A stretch of 64,000 nucleotides of DNA from Bacillota bacterium (GCA_023663285.1 JAMPHT010000007.1:1-64000), one strand, 5' to 3'. Counted from the first letter of the stretch, positions 16,668 through 27,053 are shown. Notes: generated by a model not told the origin, from the sequence alone. Translations and numbers: made by a program.

Positions 16668-18356
16668 CTATTCATTGCCGTCCTTTTTCGGCAGCACGAA
16701 CGAGCTCTTTAAAGAGACGATCCTGTTGAACACCAGGCTCTCCGGCCTGGAGTCCTTCGCATCCACACAGAAAAATCCCTGTCTCACAAACTGGAACCTG
16801 TCGTAAGCTAAAGCTCCGGAAAACGCCGGCTCCAGAAAACAATGCTTCACTGTCAGGGACGCCGGATTCAGATACAACTCCCCGTCCTCATTATAAATGG
16901 AACCTTTCTCATCCGCAACAGCCTCGTCGATCAGATTTTCATACAGACGGGCTTCCGCAGGAATGGCTGTTTCCGCCGCTACCCAGTGAATGGTTCCCTT
17001 CACCTTCCTGCCGTCCGGACTGTTGCCGCCTCTGGAAGCCGGATCATAGGTGCAATGAACCTCCGTGACATTGCCGGACCCATCCTTCACACATCCGGTA
17101 CAGGTGACAAAATAGGCGTTCATAAGGCGGACCTCGTTACCCGGAAACATACGGAAATATTTTTTCGGAGGCTCCTCCATAAAATCCTCCCGCTCGATAT
17201 ACAGCTCCCTTCCAAAGGGGATCTCCCTTGTGCCCAGCCCTTCATTCTCCGGATTATTCACTCCGGGCAGCAGCTCCGTCTGACCCTCCGGATAATTGTC
17301 AATGATCAGCTTTACCGGATCCAGCACTGCCATATAGCGGGGAGCCTTCGCCTTCAGATCCTCCCGGATACAGTATTCCAGCGCCGCATAGTCCGCAACG
17401 GAATTTGCCTTTGACACACCGCACAGCTCCACGAACATTCTGATGGACTCAGGCGTAAAGCCTCTCCGTCTCAGCGCCGCAATAGATACCAGCCTGGGAT
17501 CGTCCCAGCCGTCCACTGTCCCCGTCTGCACCAGCTTTTTGATATATCTTTTTCCTGTCACCACATTTTTCAGATACAGCTTTGCAAACTCGATCTGTCT
17601 GGGAGGCTGAGGGTATTCCAGCTCCCGCACCACCCAGTCGTAAAGGGGTCTGTGATCCTCAAACTCCATGGTGCAGATAGAATGGGTGATCCCCTCGATG
17701 GCGTCCTCTATGGGGTGCGCAAAATCATACATGGGATAGATGCACCAGGCGTCTCCCGTATTGTGATGAGTCATGTGTGCCACACGGTAGATCACCGGAT
17801 CCCGCATATTGATATTGGGAGAAGCCATGTCGATGCGGGCTCTTAAGACCTTTTCTCCATCCCCATATCTCCCTTCCTTCATCTCCTCAAACAGCCGCAG
17901 ATTTTCCTCTGTGGGACGCTCCCTGCCGGGATCCTCCCTGCCGGGCTCCGTAAAAGTCCCTCTGTACTCCCTGATCTGCTCCGCAGACAGATCCGACACA
18001 TAAGCCTTTCCCTTATGAATAAGCTTCACCGCGGCCTCATACATCTGTCCGAAGTAATCGGAAGCAAAAAACAATCTGTCCCCCCAGTCCGCTCCCAGCC
18101 ACTGAATATCCGCCTTGATAGATTCGACAAACTCAATGTCCTCCTTGGTGGGATTGGTATCGTCAAAACGCATATTAAATTTCCCGTTGTACTTCTGCGC
18201 CAGGCCATAATTCAGAAGAATGCTCTTGGCATGCCCGATATGCAGATATCCGTTGGGCTCCGGCGGAAAACGGGTATGCACGGATGTATAGACACCCTCC
18301 GCCAGGTCTTTGTCGATCATCGTCTCAATAAAATTTCTGGAATCCGTCTCATTCAT
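16668..18356 (-). CDS. glnS: Glutaminyl-tRNA synthetase
   Basis: Class I synthetase that charges tRNA(Gln) directly. [14 protein letters not shown] holds the HIGH motif (about residues 39-42) and [11 protein letters not shown] stands in place of the KMSKS loop. RFDDTNP is diagnostic of the Glu/Gln subclass, and the long C-terminal beta-barrel anticodon-binding region is present. The start at 18356 is preferred because family members begin near there; an alternative at 18398 would overlap the upstream stop in an ATGA but adds a low-complexity RKDRKDRKD segment made by a 9-bp repeat. GatCAB is also encoded in this window, so the amidotransferase is presumably used for asparagine. Confidence 0.96.
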   Translation of the reverse strand: MNETDSRNFIETMIDKDLAEGVYTSVHTRFPPEPNGYLHIGHAKSILLNYGLAQKYNGKFNMRFDDTNPTKEDIEFVESIKADIQWLGADWGDRLFFASDYFGQMYEAAVKLIHKGKAYVSDLSAEQIREYRGTFTEPGREDPGRERPTEENLRLFEEMKEGRYGDGEKVLRARIDMASPNINMRDPVIYRVAHMTHHNTGDAWCIYPMYDFAHPIEDAIEGITHSICTMEFEDHRPLYDWVVRELEYPQPPRQIEFAKLYLKNVVTGKRYIKKLVQTGTVDGWDDPRLVSIAALRRRGFTPESIRMFVELCGVSKANSVADYAALEYCIREDLKAKAPRYMAVLDPVKLIIDNYPEGQTELLPGVNNPENEGLGTREIPFGRELYIEREDFMEEPPKKYFRMFPGNEVRLMNAYFVTCTGCVKDGSGNVTEVHCTYDPASRGGNSPDGRKVKGTIHWVAAETAIPAEARLYENLIDEAVADEKGSIYNEDGELYLNPASLTVKHCFLEPAFSGALAYDRFQFVRQGFFCVDAKDSRPESLVFNRIVSLKSSFVLPKKDGNE

Positions 18357-18361
18357 GTGGT

Positions 18362-18388
18362 CTTTCCTGTCTTTCCTGTCTTTCCTGT
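18362..18388. repeat. Three tandem 9-bp repeats at the glnS start
   Basis: Three exact copies of CTTTCCTGT (minus strand ACAGGAAAG) lie directly before the glnS start at 18356. The last copy supplies the AGGAAA that could serve as ribosome binding site, so copy number may affect translation. Confidence 0.85.
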
Positions 18389-18394
18389 CTGCAA

Positions 18395-20938
18395 TCATCG
18401 GAGAATCGATTCCTCCGATTCCGAATAGTTACATGATAGCACATATTCACGGGCATTATCAAGTAGTTCTTCTACAGTATAAATGGGAATTCCATATTGT
18501 ATTCCGCTGCTGTCCTTTACGATCAGCCTGTTCTGTCCGCTGTCCACCGCCGCCAGGTTCTCGATCACCGCCAGAAGCTCCAGATCGGGACTTAACATAT
18601 AGCCGTACCCGCCTCCGCTCACAAAGCGGTTTCCTCTCCCGTCCACACCAACCTCCCGCCGAAGATAGGAGGATCTCATGGCGATCTCCGATCTCAATTC
18701 AAAGGTGGCGGTATCATAGATCCTCAGAGTTTTATCATTGTAGCAGACATAGACAAAACTCCCGTCCCCGCTGAAAAAGACGCAATCCGCCCGCGCCGGC
18801 ATGGCAAGACCGTTCTCCTCCGCAAATCTCACGGACTCCAGCATATCCAGATATTCCCCTGCCGCTTCTTCCACCGGCGTTTCCAACGCTTCATAAGCCG
18901 GATTTTCCAAATAGGCATACAGGGTCACCCGGTTGTCCTGATAGGGCAGTACCAGAAAGCCCCCTGCGCATTTGTAAAACTCCTTCACATTCTGGGAATG
19001 GCTCTGAAAGCGTACCTCTATTACATAATCCGTGCGCTTCTCCGCAAGGATAGTATGATACTCGCCGCTTCTGGTATATACGATATAGGCGTCCCCTACA
19101 CCTCCGCCGGAAAGGACTGCTCCTCCCGCCGTGGTGCCGCCCATGGGGAATCTGGCATACACCTGTCCGTCCGCCACACCCACAAGCCAGGCGTCCTGGG
19201 AGGTTATCACCAGAAAGCTGTCCGTCTCCTCCCCGTCAGGCCGCAGCAGCTTAGAACCGCTGCAGTCATCAAAGGTCGTCGTCCAGAGGGCTTCTCCCGT
19301 ATCCGTATCATATGCTGTAAGTACCGCCTCCGTATAGGTATAGCTGTCGTTGGTATAAGTACACAGAACATACGCTTCGGTTCCCGCATAGCAGACCGCG
19401 CTCAGCCTGCCGGTGCCCGTCTCCGCCTTGCTGATATTCCCGGTCTCCGCATTCCAGAACACAAGCCTTCTGGGGCCCCGCAGATTCCCTTCCTCTGAAG
19501 CCGCTTCCTGAAATGCCACAAGCTTCCCGGCTTTATCAATATAGATGCCGCGGTAGATTCCATTTGAACCATCTGTTTTATAGCTTCCCAGAAGGTCAAG
19601 AGTATCCGCCCGGTACAGCTGCAGCTCACTGCTGTATTCCACTGCAAGCAGCTCTCCCGACGCCGCTATTTCCAGCGGATAGCCATCGTCCGGGAATTCC
19701 TCCGTCCGCTCCTCCCCCCAGTGATAGACGGTAACGCCGTTCGCTTCATTCAGATAAGCAATTCTGTCATTGTCCAAAAATACGTATCCCTCCGGTTCTG
19801 AAAGGAGAGAGCTTCCATCCTCTCTCACCGTGATCCTGCTGCCGGTGGCGATATCCCACAAAATCAGGGTATGGGTGTCGTCACAGGTAAGCAGTCTCTG
19901 CCCGTCAGGTGAAAGCTGCATACCTCGAAGAACGCCTTCTGTCTCCATTTGATGTACAGGCTTGATGTAGGAGCCGTTATCATAGATATGGAGGCTCTCC
20001 GTCAGTGCATACTCACCCGAAGCAGTGTAGGGAAGCTCCATCCCCTGATATTCCGTCAGGGACCGGACTGCCGCCTCAATGGCTCCCGTCCGGTCTCCCT
20101 CCTCCAGCAGCCGGAGAGATTCTTCCGCCAGATTCAATGCCTGTTCCTTCAACAGTGCTTCATTCTGCAGCCGGATCTCATCCGACTGCTCCTGCAGCTG
20201 CTCCGCCTGCTCCTCCAACTGCCCTTTCTGTTCCTCCAGGCGTTCTTTCTGCTCCTGCAGCTGCCTGTTCTGGCTTTGTATCCGAAGGGCCATCGCCGTA
20301 CTGAAAGCGCCAAAGCACAGGAAAACAGCGGCGGCAGCCAGCGCACATTTAAGGATCCGCTTCATTCTCCGCTCTCGGTGCCGCTGCCTCAGATCATCAT
20401 AATCCAGAGAGAACATGGGAGCCAGAAGCCTGAGCTTCTCCGTCCGCAGATTTTTAAGCATTTCCCGTCTGCTTCCGCCGCGAATGTCCGCCGCCAGCGG
20501 CTCCACCACCCTGCGGACTTTTGTTACACTGCCATCCGGCTCCGTGACGGTGTCCTCCACATACAGCAGCTCCTCCGGAAAGGAATCCGCCGGCTCCCCC
20601 TCTATCAGTACGGCCAGCACCTTTTCCCTTCCGTGGATACGGATAAAGGTCTCGATCTCCTTGCGGCACCAGAGGGACTCTCGAAGCCTTGGGGAGCAGA
20701 TGACGATCAGATACTCCGACTCCGCCAGCGCCTTCATGATGGGATCCTCCAGATCATTGGTCAGCGGAAGCTCATCCTTGTCCCGAAACACTCTCTCGAC
20801 CCTTGTCCGCTCCCCGGTCTTTCCCAACAGATTTCCCGGCAGACGAAAAGCCTCCATTTGGCGATGGAGGTTTTCCGCGGCAAATCTGTCCAGCTCCGTA
20901 TGCCGGTAACTGATAAAGGCATCATACTTATATTTCAT
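18395..20938 (-). CDS. TIR domain protein with membrane segment, coiled coil and beta-propeller
   Basis: Residues 1-150 form a TIR domain: YDAFISYRH at the start, FRDKDELP in the middle and [11 protein letters not shown], where Glu94 occupies the position of the catalytic glutamate of TIR NADases. A transmembrane helix follows (about 196-218), then a Gln/Glu-rich coiled coil (219-275), then roughly 500 residues with repeated WD40-like blades ([20 protein letters not shown] is the clearest). The TIR domain would face one side of the membrane and the propeller the other. The start follows AAGGAG. It overlaps the end of the DHH gene by 11 bases and precedes glnS. Whether it is an immune effector, a sensor or a scaffold is unknown. 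Confidence 0.85.
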   Translation of the reverse strand: MKYKYDAFISYRHTELDRFAAENLHRQMEAFRLPGNLLGKTGERTRVERVFRDKDELPLTNDLEDPIMKALAESEYLIVICSPRLRESLWCRKEIETFIRIHGREKVLAVLIEGEPADSFPEELLYVEDTVTEPDGSVTKVRRVVEPLAADIRGGSRREMLKNLRTEKLRLLAPMFSLDYDDLRQRHRERRMKRILKCALAAAAVFLCFGAFSTAMALRIQSQNRQLQEQKERLEEQKGQLEEQAEQLQEQSDEIRLQNEALLKEQALNLAEESLRLLEEGDRTGAIEAAVRSLTEYQGMELPYTASGEYALTESLHIYDNGSYIKPVHQMETEGVLRGMQLSPDGQRLLTCDDTHTLILWDIATGSRITVREDGSSLLSEPEGYVFLDNDRIAYLNEANGVTVYHWGEERTEEFPDDGYPLEIAASGELLAVEYSSELQLYRADTLDLLGSYKTDGSNGIYRGIYIDKAGKLVAFQEAASEEGNLRGPRRLVFWNAETGNISKAETGTGRLSAVCYAGTEAYVLCTYTNDSYTYTEAVLTAYDTDTGEALWTTTFDDCSGSKLLRPDGEETDSFLVITSQDAWLVGVADGQVYARFPMGGTTAGGAVLSGGGVGDAYIVYTRSGEYHTILAEKRTDYVIEVRFQSHSQNVKEFYKCAGGFLVLPYQDNRVTLYAYLENPAYEALETPVEEAAGEYLDMLESVRFAEENGLAMPARADCVFFSGDGSFVYVCYNDKTLRIYDTATFELRSEIAMRSSYLRREVGVDGRGNRFVSGGGYGYMLSPDLELLAVIENLAAVDSGQNRLIVKDSSGIQYGIPIYTVEELLDNAREYVLSCNYSESEESILR

Positions 20939-22448
20939 CGTAGCTCCTTGCAAAAATGTCCTTCTCCACCACATAAATATCGTGAAGGTCATTGCAGCGG
21001 ACGGCCAGATAATCTCCCGGCCTGCCCAGCATATATTTTCCCTTGTCCCAGGCCGTGAATACTTTCACGCTCTTTTCCAGAGGACGGGCATGGATATGTA
21101 CCTCCCCTGTGGGAACGCACCCCCTGGCATAATCTGTCAGCAGCAGATCCTGACCGCTTATCCTGTTCTTGATGACAGGAACATACTCCGCATCATGAAT
21201 ATACTCGCTTCTGCTGTGGGTCTCGTCCAGCATCCTGTATGCTTTTTCAAATTTTTCCCTGCGGTTGGGGTACACCTCGCCCTTGATGCCGATCATGACG
21301 TAAAGATCCTCCTCCACCGTCAGATCGATATCCCCCTCAAGGGTACGGATGGTGATGGGCGTTCCCACGGGAAGCACCTCGTCCGCCTTGACGCAGGCCA
21401 CGGGGATCTTGCGCTTTACATATTTTTTCATGGTACTTAAGTCCACCTGATATTCCTCGGCGTAAATGAGCTCAAAGCTGTCGAAATACTGGGTCATCCG
21501 GTTGTTAAAATACCCTTCCGTGTGCAGGGTGGGATAATGCTCCTCGTAAAGCTTCAGGCTGATAAATCCGCCTGCTTTCTCATAATGCCCTCCGCCGGAG
21601 CCAATTCCCTCCGCCAGGAAAGCCGCAAGATCGCTGGCATTGACCTCTCTGATACAGCTCCTGACCGAAAATTTATACCCGTCGTTCACCTCGTTGAACA
21701 CCACACAGGACTTGATGGCGTCCACCTGCAGCAGGAAATCGCTGATAAGTCCCAGGATATTAGGGTCGCAGGGCTGGGACTTGATGACCGCAAACTCGTA
21801 ATCATCATTGTAACTGTAACGAATCAGCGCGATTCCCGCGATCTCCAGCTCCCTTAAGGACAGATTGGAATTCCGGAATAAGGTGATCAGGCTTTTATCA
21901 GCCTCCACTGCCTCACGCATATCCATGTCAAGAGGATTATACAACTCCGAAAACTGGTTGGTGTCCGTGTACAGACCGTAATACAGCGCCGTCCCCAGAT
22001 TCTCCTCCCCATTCACGTCAAAGCCCTCCTCCTTGAGCAGCTTCCACACAAGAGTGGCGCAGCTTCCCAGATTGGGATTGATGATGCTCTGGGGAATGGC
22101 CGTCTTTTCCAGCTGGTGGTGGTCGATGATCGCCACATTATCCGCAGAGATCCCCGTTACATTGCCGGAGCCGAACTGACAGTCCACTGTGAGCAGCAGC
22201 CCCTCCACATACAGCGTCTCGCCCGCTTTCAGACTGATATACTCCACCGGCAGCTTCAGCTTTTCCACCATCAGCGTCAGGTTGGACTTCTGGATCCTTG
22301 TCCTGCCGCTGTATACCAGGCGGACATCCTTGCCCCTGCTCCGGTAATAGCAGTACAGGCCGTAACCGGACGCCAATGCATCCGCATCCGGGTTATCATG
22401 ACACTGGATCGTTATTTTATCATATACTTCAAGGTCTGACAGTCTCAT
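20928..22448 (-). CDS. DHH family phosphoesterase with extra C-terminal domain
   Basis: Manganese-dependent phosphoesterase related to NrnA, which degrades short RNAs or pAp, and to c-di-AMP hydrolases. Metal ligands show as HDNPDADA (residues 17-24) and the DHH motif as IIDHHQ (about 115-120). The DHHA1 part is present as GSGGGHYEKAGGFI. Beyond this the protein continues for about 170 residues, making 506 in total against the usual 310-340; this extension is not recognised. No GGDEF or PAS domain (as in GdpP) is present. It overlaps the TIR gene by 11 bases, so the two are likely translationally coupled. Confidence 0.85.
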   Translation of the reverse strand: MRLSDLEVYDKITIQCHDNPDADALASGYGLYCYYRSRGKDVRLVYSGRTRIQKSNLTLMVEKLKLPVEYISLKAGETLYVEGLLLTVDCQFGSGNVTGISADNVAIIDHHQLEKTAIPQSIINPNLGSCATLVWKLLKEEGFDVNGEENLGTALYYGLYTDTNQFSELYNPLDMDMREAVEADKSLITLFRNSNLSLRELEIAGIALIRYSYNDDYEFAVIKSQPCDPNILGLISDFLLQVDAIKSCVVFNEVNDGYKFSVRSCIREVNASDLAAFLAEGIGSGGGHYEKAGGFISLKLYEEHYPTLHTEGYFNNRMTQYFDSFELIYAEEYQVDLSTMKKYVKRKIPVACVKADEVLPVGTPITIRTLEGDIDLTVEEDLYVMIGIKGEVYPNRREKFEKAYRMLDETHSRSEYIHDAEYVPVIKNRISGQDLLLTDYARGCVPTGEVHIHARPLEKSVKVFTAWDKGKYMLGRPGDYLAVRCNDLHDIYVVEKDIFARSYDEI

Positions 22449-22503
22449 TTTACGTACCTCTCTATGCGCCTTAGCGCGTATTTGCTTCCAACCGCTTGCG
22501 ATA

Positions 22504-23682
22504 TCAATGGTGGAACAGCCTGATGCCGGTAAATACCATCACCATCCCATACTTGTCACAGCACTGTATCACAGCGTCGTCACGGACAGATCCGCCGGGC
22601 TGGGCAATATATTTCACGCCGCTCTTATAGGCTCTCTCGATGTTGTCGGAAAAGGGGAAGAAAGCATCGGAGCCAAGGGTCACATCCTGCATCCTGTCAA
22701 GCCACGCCCGTTTTTCCTCCCGCGTAAACACCGGGGGCTTTACCTGGAAGGTCCGCTCCCATACGCCGTCCGCCAGCACATCCATATACTCGTCGCCTAT
22801 GTATACGTCGATGGCATTGTCCCTGTCCGCCCTGCCAAGCCCGTCCGCAAACTGCAGACCCATCACCTGGGGGGACTGGCGCAGGAACCAGTTGTCTGCC
22901 TTCTGGCCCGCAAGCCTGGTACAGTGTATCCTGGACTGCTGGCCAGCGCCGATACCGATGGCCTGACCGCCTTTGACATAGCAGACAGAATTGGACTGGG
23001 TATATTTTAAGGTGATCAGTGCGATCTTCATATCGATCAGCGCTTCCGCCGGAAGCTCTCTGTTCTTAGTGACAATATTGGAAAGCAGCTCTCCGTTGAT
23101 ATCCAGTTCATTCCTGCCCTGCTCAAAGGTAATGCCGTAGACCTGTTTCTTTTCCACCGGCGCTGGCACATAGGAAGCATCTATCTGAATCACATTGTAA
23201 TTTCCGTTTTTCTTGGACCTCAGCAGTGCAAGGGCCTCTTCTGTATAGCCGGGAGCAATGACTCCGTCTGACACCTCCCTCTTGATCAGCCTAGCGGTAT
23301 CCCTGTCACAGACGTCGGATAAAGCGATAAAGTCGCCAAAGGAGGACATCCTGTCCGCGCCTCTGGCTCTTGCATAAGCGCAGGCAAGAGGTGATAATTC
23401 ACCCAGATCGTCCACCCAGTATATTTTTGCCAGGGTCTCATCCAAAGGCAGCCCTACCGCCGCGCCTGCAGGCGACACATGCTTGAAAGACGTGGCTGCG
23501 GGAAGGCCCGTGGCAGCCTTCAGCTCCTTCACCAGCTGCCAGCCGTTAAAGGCGTCCAGAAAGTTGATGTATCCGGGCTTGCCGTTTAAGACGGTGACAG
23601 GAAGCTCGCCGCCGTCCTCCCTATAGATCCTGGAAGGCTTCTGGTTGGGGTTACAGCCATATTTCAGTTCTATTTCGTTCAT
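22504..23682 (-). CDS. AICAR transformylase (stand-alone PurH C-domain)
   Basis: Catalyses formyl transfer from 10-formyl-THF to AICAR, the ninth step of purine synthesis. The 392-residue protein resembles only the transformylase half of PurH: LKYGCNPNQKPS at the N-terminus, SFKHVSPAGAAVG with the catalytic Lys-His, and KYTQSNSVCYVKGGQAIGIGAGQQSR. The IMP cyclohydrolase half is absent and is supplied by the next gene upstream. The start at 23682 follows GGAGAAAAGG. It lies 19 bases downstream of the cyclohydrolase gene, so the two enzymes are made together. Confidence 0.93.
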   Translation of the reverse strand: MNEIELKYGCNPNQKPSRIYREDGGELPVTVLNGKPGYINFLDAFNGWQLVKELKAATGLPAATSFKHVSPAGAAVGLPLDETLAKIYWVDDLGELSPLACAYARARGADRMSSFGDFIALSDVCDRDTARLIKREVSDGVIAPGYTEEALALLRSKKNGNYNVIQIDASYVPAPVEKKQVYGITFEQGRNELDINGELLSNIVTKNRELPAEALIDMKIALITLKYTQSNSVCYVKGGQAIGIGAGQQSRIHCTRLAGQKADNWFLRQSPQVMGLQFADGLGRADRDNAIDVYIGDEYMDVLADGVWERTFQVKPPVFTREEKRAWLDRMQDVTLGSDAFFPFSDNIERAYKSGVKYIAQPGGSVRDDAVIQCCDKYGMVMVFTGIRLFHH

Positions 23683-23701
23683 TCCTTTTCTCCTCTCTCC
23701 A

Positions 23702-24409
23702 CTACACATTCTTATTTACGATCCGGGTCTCATACTTTCCTGTGGCGATCTCAATATATCTCACAAACAAAGACACCTTATTCGCTTCATTCAGGCTGTT
23801 CCAGACCATTTCCGTAAAGCTGTCTATTCCGCCGGATATCTCCACCTGCTTCGGCTCCCCGCAGAAGCTGGGCAGAGGGTCGCCATCGTGCATATAGGTG
23901 TGGATGAAACGCCCCTCGCCGGCTTTGGGAGCCTCATAGGTAAAGGTATTGCGGATGCAGCAGGACGGATCCCCCTCCCCGCTCTTTAAGATAGACAGGG
24001 CAAAATGGAAGCTGCCCTCCTCCACCCGTAAAATACCGGAGATCCTGGGGGTATAGTTTGGCCCGTCAGGCTCAAACTCCCTGCTTCTCAACGCCTGTTC
24101 AAAGGTAAGCCCTGCTTTCAGGCCGTCGTACACCGTGTCCGTCTGGTCTCCATTTGTGACAATAGTGTCATTATTCAGCACCCGAACCGGCGCATAAATG
24201 ATCAGGCTGGGATCCTCCAGTTTAGAGGGATCGAATGCCTGTGTACGAATGCCCTCCCCTTCGGTCACAAACACCCGGTTCCGGCTGTTGGAGCTCCTGC
24301 CCATAATAAAATAGGCTGTGACCGCATATTTCCCGTCCTTGGATCTTCCGATGACGATCCCTCTTCCGGGGTATTCGTTATTTTTCAGTTCCTGTTCCAG
24401 CTGCAGCAT
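23702..24409 (-). CDS. IMP cyclohydrolase, PurO-like stand-alone type
   Basis: Closes the ring of FAICAR to give IMP, the last step of purine synthesis. The 235-residue protein shows NEYPGRGIVIG, YFIMGRSSNSRNRVF and TNGDQTD, features of the archaeal-type PurO fold rather than the PurH N-domain. It adjoins the stand-alone transformylase, which supports the role strongly. The start at 24409 follows GAGGAGG at six-base spacing and overlaps the upstream GGDEF-EAL gene by 32 bases, so its translation is probably coupled to that gene. Confidence 0.88.
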   Translation of the reverse strand: MLQLEQELKNNEYPGRGIVIGRSKDGKYAVTAYFIMGRSSNSRNRVFVTEGEGIRTQAFDPSKLEDPSLIIYAPVRVLNNDTIVTNGDQTDTVYDGLKAGLTFEQALRSREFEPDGPNYTPRISGILRVEEGSFHFALSILKSGEGDPSCCIRNTFTYEAPKAGEGRFIHTYMHDGDPLPSFCGEPKQVEISGGIDSFTEMVWNSLNEANKVSLFVRYIEIATGKYETRIVNKNV

Positions 24410-27053
24410 AATCATCCTCCTCACTTTTCGCCAGCTTCTCACAATATTTGGCCTCAAAGGCGTCCCTTTTCATAGGCCGGTCAAAATAAAAGCCCTGGAT
24501 ATACTTGACCTTCATCTTTCTCACGATCCGATACTGGGCCTCTGTCTCAATGCCTTCCACACAGATGTTGGCGCCCAGCGTCTCCGCCAGCTCCGCCACC
24601 ATTTTCACAAAGGACTGGGAATAGGCGTCCTCCGCCACCTCCCGGACAAAGCTCTGGTCCACCTTGATCATGTCAAAAGGAATCTCCCTGATATGGTTCA
24701 GGGAAGAATATCCCGTGCCGAAATCATCCAGGGCGATCTTTACTCCCAGCGCCTTGATCCGGTTCAAGATCCCCTGCATACGCTCCATATCATTGATGGC
24801 AAGGCTCTCCGTGACCTCCAGCGTCAGATTCCTGGGTTCGATCCCGGTCTCATCTATGGTGCGCTCCACGATCTCCACCACATCCGCCTGCAGCAGCTGC
24901 ACCACGGAAAGATTCACATTTACCTTATAGTCATAGCCCGCCTCATTCCATCTGCGGCATTGAATGCAGGCTTCCCGCAGCACATAATTGCCGATGGGGT
25001 TGATCAGCCCCAGGTATTCCGCGAGAGGAATGAACTCCGCAGGCGTGATAAAGCCCAGCTTTGAACTGTTCCAGCGAAGCAGCGCTTCCGCTCCCGCGCA
25101 TTTATCTTTATTCTGCACGTCTACAATGGGCTGAAAATAGACCTCAAACTCATGGTAGCCGCCCACTGTGGCATCCCGCATATTTTTCTCCATGTCGAGA
25201 CGCCTTCCCGATGCGGAATCAATGCTGTCACTGTATCTTGCTATCCGGTTCTTGCCGCTCTTCTTCGCCTCATACATGGCAATATCCGCTTTTTTTGTCA
25301 GATCAGCCACAGATTCTCCCAGATCCGGAAAAGTGACGATCCCCATACTCATAGTGCAGTAATAATCTGCATCCTTCAAAAACCAGGGCTTTGCAAAGAT
25401 CTGCCGGATATCCTCCAATATCCGTTCTATCTGCGGATACTGCTCCGGCGGGACCACAATGATGAACTCGTCGCCGCCCACCCGGTAGCAGGTGCGCTTA
25501 ATGCCCTTTACTCTCTGCAGCTCATGGGAGATCGCTTTCAGCAGCACATCTCCGTACTGATGCCCCAGCCCGTCGTTGATATGTTTAAAATCATCCAGGT
25601 CGAGATAGAGCAGCGCGCCTGTTCCGCCGGTTTTCTTTGCCTGGTCGATCTGTCTGGCCAGGTCGCGCTCGCAGCACATCCTATTGTAAAGCCCCGTCAG
25701 GAAATCCGTGTAAGCCTGCTGCTCAATCTTCCGCTGATACCGCTTCTTATCCGTGATCTCGTAGAGAGAGTACAAAACAGCCTCCGTCCCGTCCACCCAG
25801 GAGATCTCCTTGAACATCAGGTCGTACCAGCGGTCCTTCTCTATGTGATATACCTCATAATAACCGTTCTCATTTCCCGATGTGATCCCCTGCTGCAAAA
25901 GGTCTGCAAAGGTATTATCCTTCAGCTCCGTTCCGAAGGTATTCTGCAATCTCCGGTTGGCAAACAGCCTCTCCCCCGTTTTCTTCCGGGTCACATAAAT
26001 AGCGCAGCCCACATTGTCCAGAATCGCTTCCAGCACTGCGTAGGAGCCTGCCAGAGAGTTCTTCTGTATCCGCCTTGTGAGTATGCTCTGAAGCACCTTC
26101 ACCCCGTCTGCGGTAAATTTGATCTCCGGCATATTCCAGTTGACCCGCTGCTCTCTGTGATTCAGGGAAAGCATCATGCTCCCGCCGTTTTCCTGCCGTA
26201 TGATTGGGAAAATGATCACCGCCCGCAGCCCGATGGCATCCGCTTTCCGGCGAAGCTCGGCGTCAGCTCCCTCCGCCGATATGACAAGGGGCTTGTCCGT
26301 CTTTAAGATCTCCGGCACCTCCAGCTTTCTTGTCTTGTCATAGGTGGACACCCTGCCCTGTTCACACCACTCGCAGAGGACCTCCATCTCGGTTCCCTCA
26401 CCGCTTAGCTGATAGATCTGCGCCGTGTCCACCTGAAGATGCCGCCCCAGGATCCCCAGCCACTTATCCATGACCGCCTCGATCCTGTCGTCGCTGTCCA
26501 GCAGCTGCACGATCTCCGTGGTAGCCTCTATGGCCTGAAGGGTCCTGCTCATCTCCTGCTCCGCATATCGGCTCCTGCGGCATTCCGCCTCCGCGCTGAA
26601 GCTGCTCAGCTTATTTCGCATAAGCGTGTTGCTGGCATTCTGCAGCAGGTCAAGGACGGCAAGGAAATCTGCCTCCTCCATCCCGTCCTCCTCAAGGTCA
26701 AAAACCACCCAGCAAAAAACCATCCTGCCCTCCGCCCGCACCGCAACGGCAGCCACCCGATCTCTCGTCCCAGGATATTCCTCGATTGCCTGGTCCTCCA
26801 GCGAGCCCGCCTCCACCCGCTCCACCACAGCCCTTGTCTGCTCTAAGGCCAGGTATTCCGCAGCCTTCTCCAGCCGGGACGGCTTCCCTGAGCCGTCAGT
26901 GATCTGCCGTTCCCCGCCGTCCAGACAGTATATGCACACACCTGCCACCCGGCAGAAGTCCTCCTGCAGCAGCTGCAGCTCCTGCCGGTCTATCAATTCC
27001 ATATATCCAACGGATACATTGGATCCATTGGATACAGACCCATTCGCCTGCAT
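24378..27053 (-). CDS. GGDEF-EAL cyclic di-GMP protein with sensory domains
   Basis: 891-residue soluble multidomain protein. The N-terminus (18-150) resembles a PocR-like ligand-binding domain, followed by a GAF domain (about 170-320), a PAS domain (about 340-440), a GGDEF domain with intact GGDEF at 526-530, and an EAL domain with GAEALLRW, NVNLS, DDFGTG and EGIETE motifs complete. Both synthesis and breakdown of cyclic di-GMP are therefore possible. No membrane segment is apparent. The start follows GCGGAGG. It precedes and overlaps the IMP cyclohydrolase gene. The sensed ligand is unknown. Its link to the Tad pilus elsewhere in the window is only suggestive. Confidence 0.92.
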   Translation of the reverse strand: MQANGSVSNGSNVSVGYMELIDRQELQLLQEDFCRVAGVCIYCLDGGERQITDGSGKPSRLEKAAEYLALEQTRAVVERVEAGSLEDQAIEEYPGTRDRVAAVAVRAEGRMVFCWVVFDLEEDGMEEADFLAVLDLLQNASNTLMRNKLSSFSAEAECRRSRYAEQEMSRTLQAIEATTEIVQLLDSDDRIEAVMDKWLGILGRHLQVDTAQIYQLSGEGTEMEVLCEWCEQGRVSTYDKTRKLEVPEILKTDKPLVISAEGADAELRRKADAIGLRAVIIFPIIRQENGGSMMLSLNHREQRVNWNMPEIKFTADGVKVLQSILTRRIQKNSLAGSYAVLEAILDNVGCAIYVTRKKTGERLFANRRLQNTFGTELKDNTFADLLQQGITSGNENGYYEVYHIEKDRWYDLMFKEISWVDGTEAVLYSLYEITDKKRYQRKIEQQAYTDFLTGLYNRMCCERDLARQIDQAKKTGGTGALLYLDLDDFKHINDGLGHQYGDVLLKAISHELQRVKGIKRTCYRVGGDEFIIVVPPEQYPQIERILEDIRQIFAKPWFLKDADYYCTMSMGIVTFPDLGESVADLTKKADIAMYEAKKSGKNRIARYSDSIDSASGRRLDMEKNMRDATVGGYHEFEVYFQPIVDVQNKDKCAGAEALLRWNSSKLGFITPAEFIPLAEYLGLINPIGNYVLREACIQCRRWNEAGYDYKVNVNLSVVQLLQADVVEIVERTIDETGIEPRNLTLEVTESLAINDMERMQGILNRIKALGVKIALDDFGTGYSSLNHIREIPFDMIKVDQSFVREVAEDAYSQSFVKMVAELAETLGANICVEGIETEAQYRIVRKMKVKYIQGFYFDRPMKRDAFEAKYCEKLAKSEEDDYAAAGTGTEK

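Noticed and set aside
18395-22448. Defence island reading of the TIR plus DHH genes
   Set aside because: No restriction, CRISPR, toxin or phage-related genes are nearby; neighbours are housekeeping genes, so only the biochemical possibility is reported.
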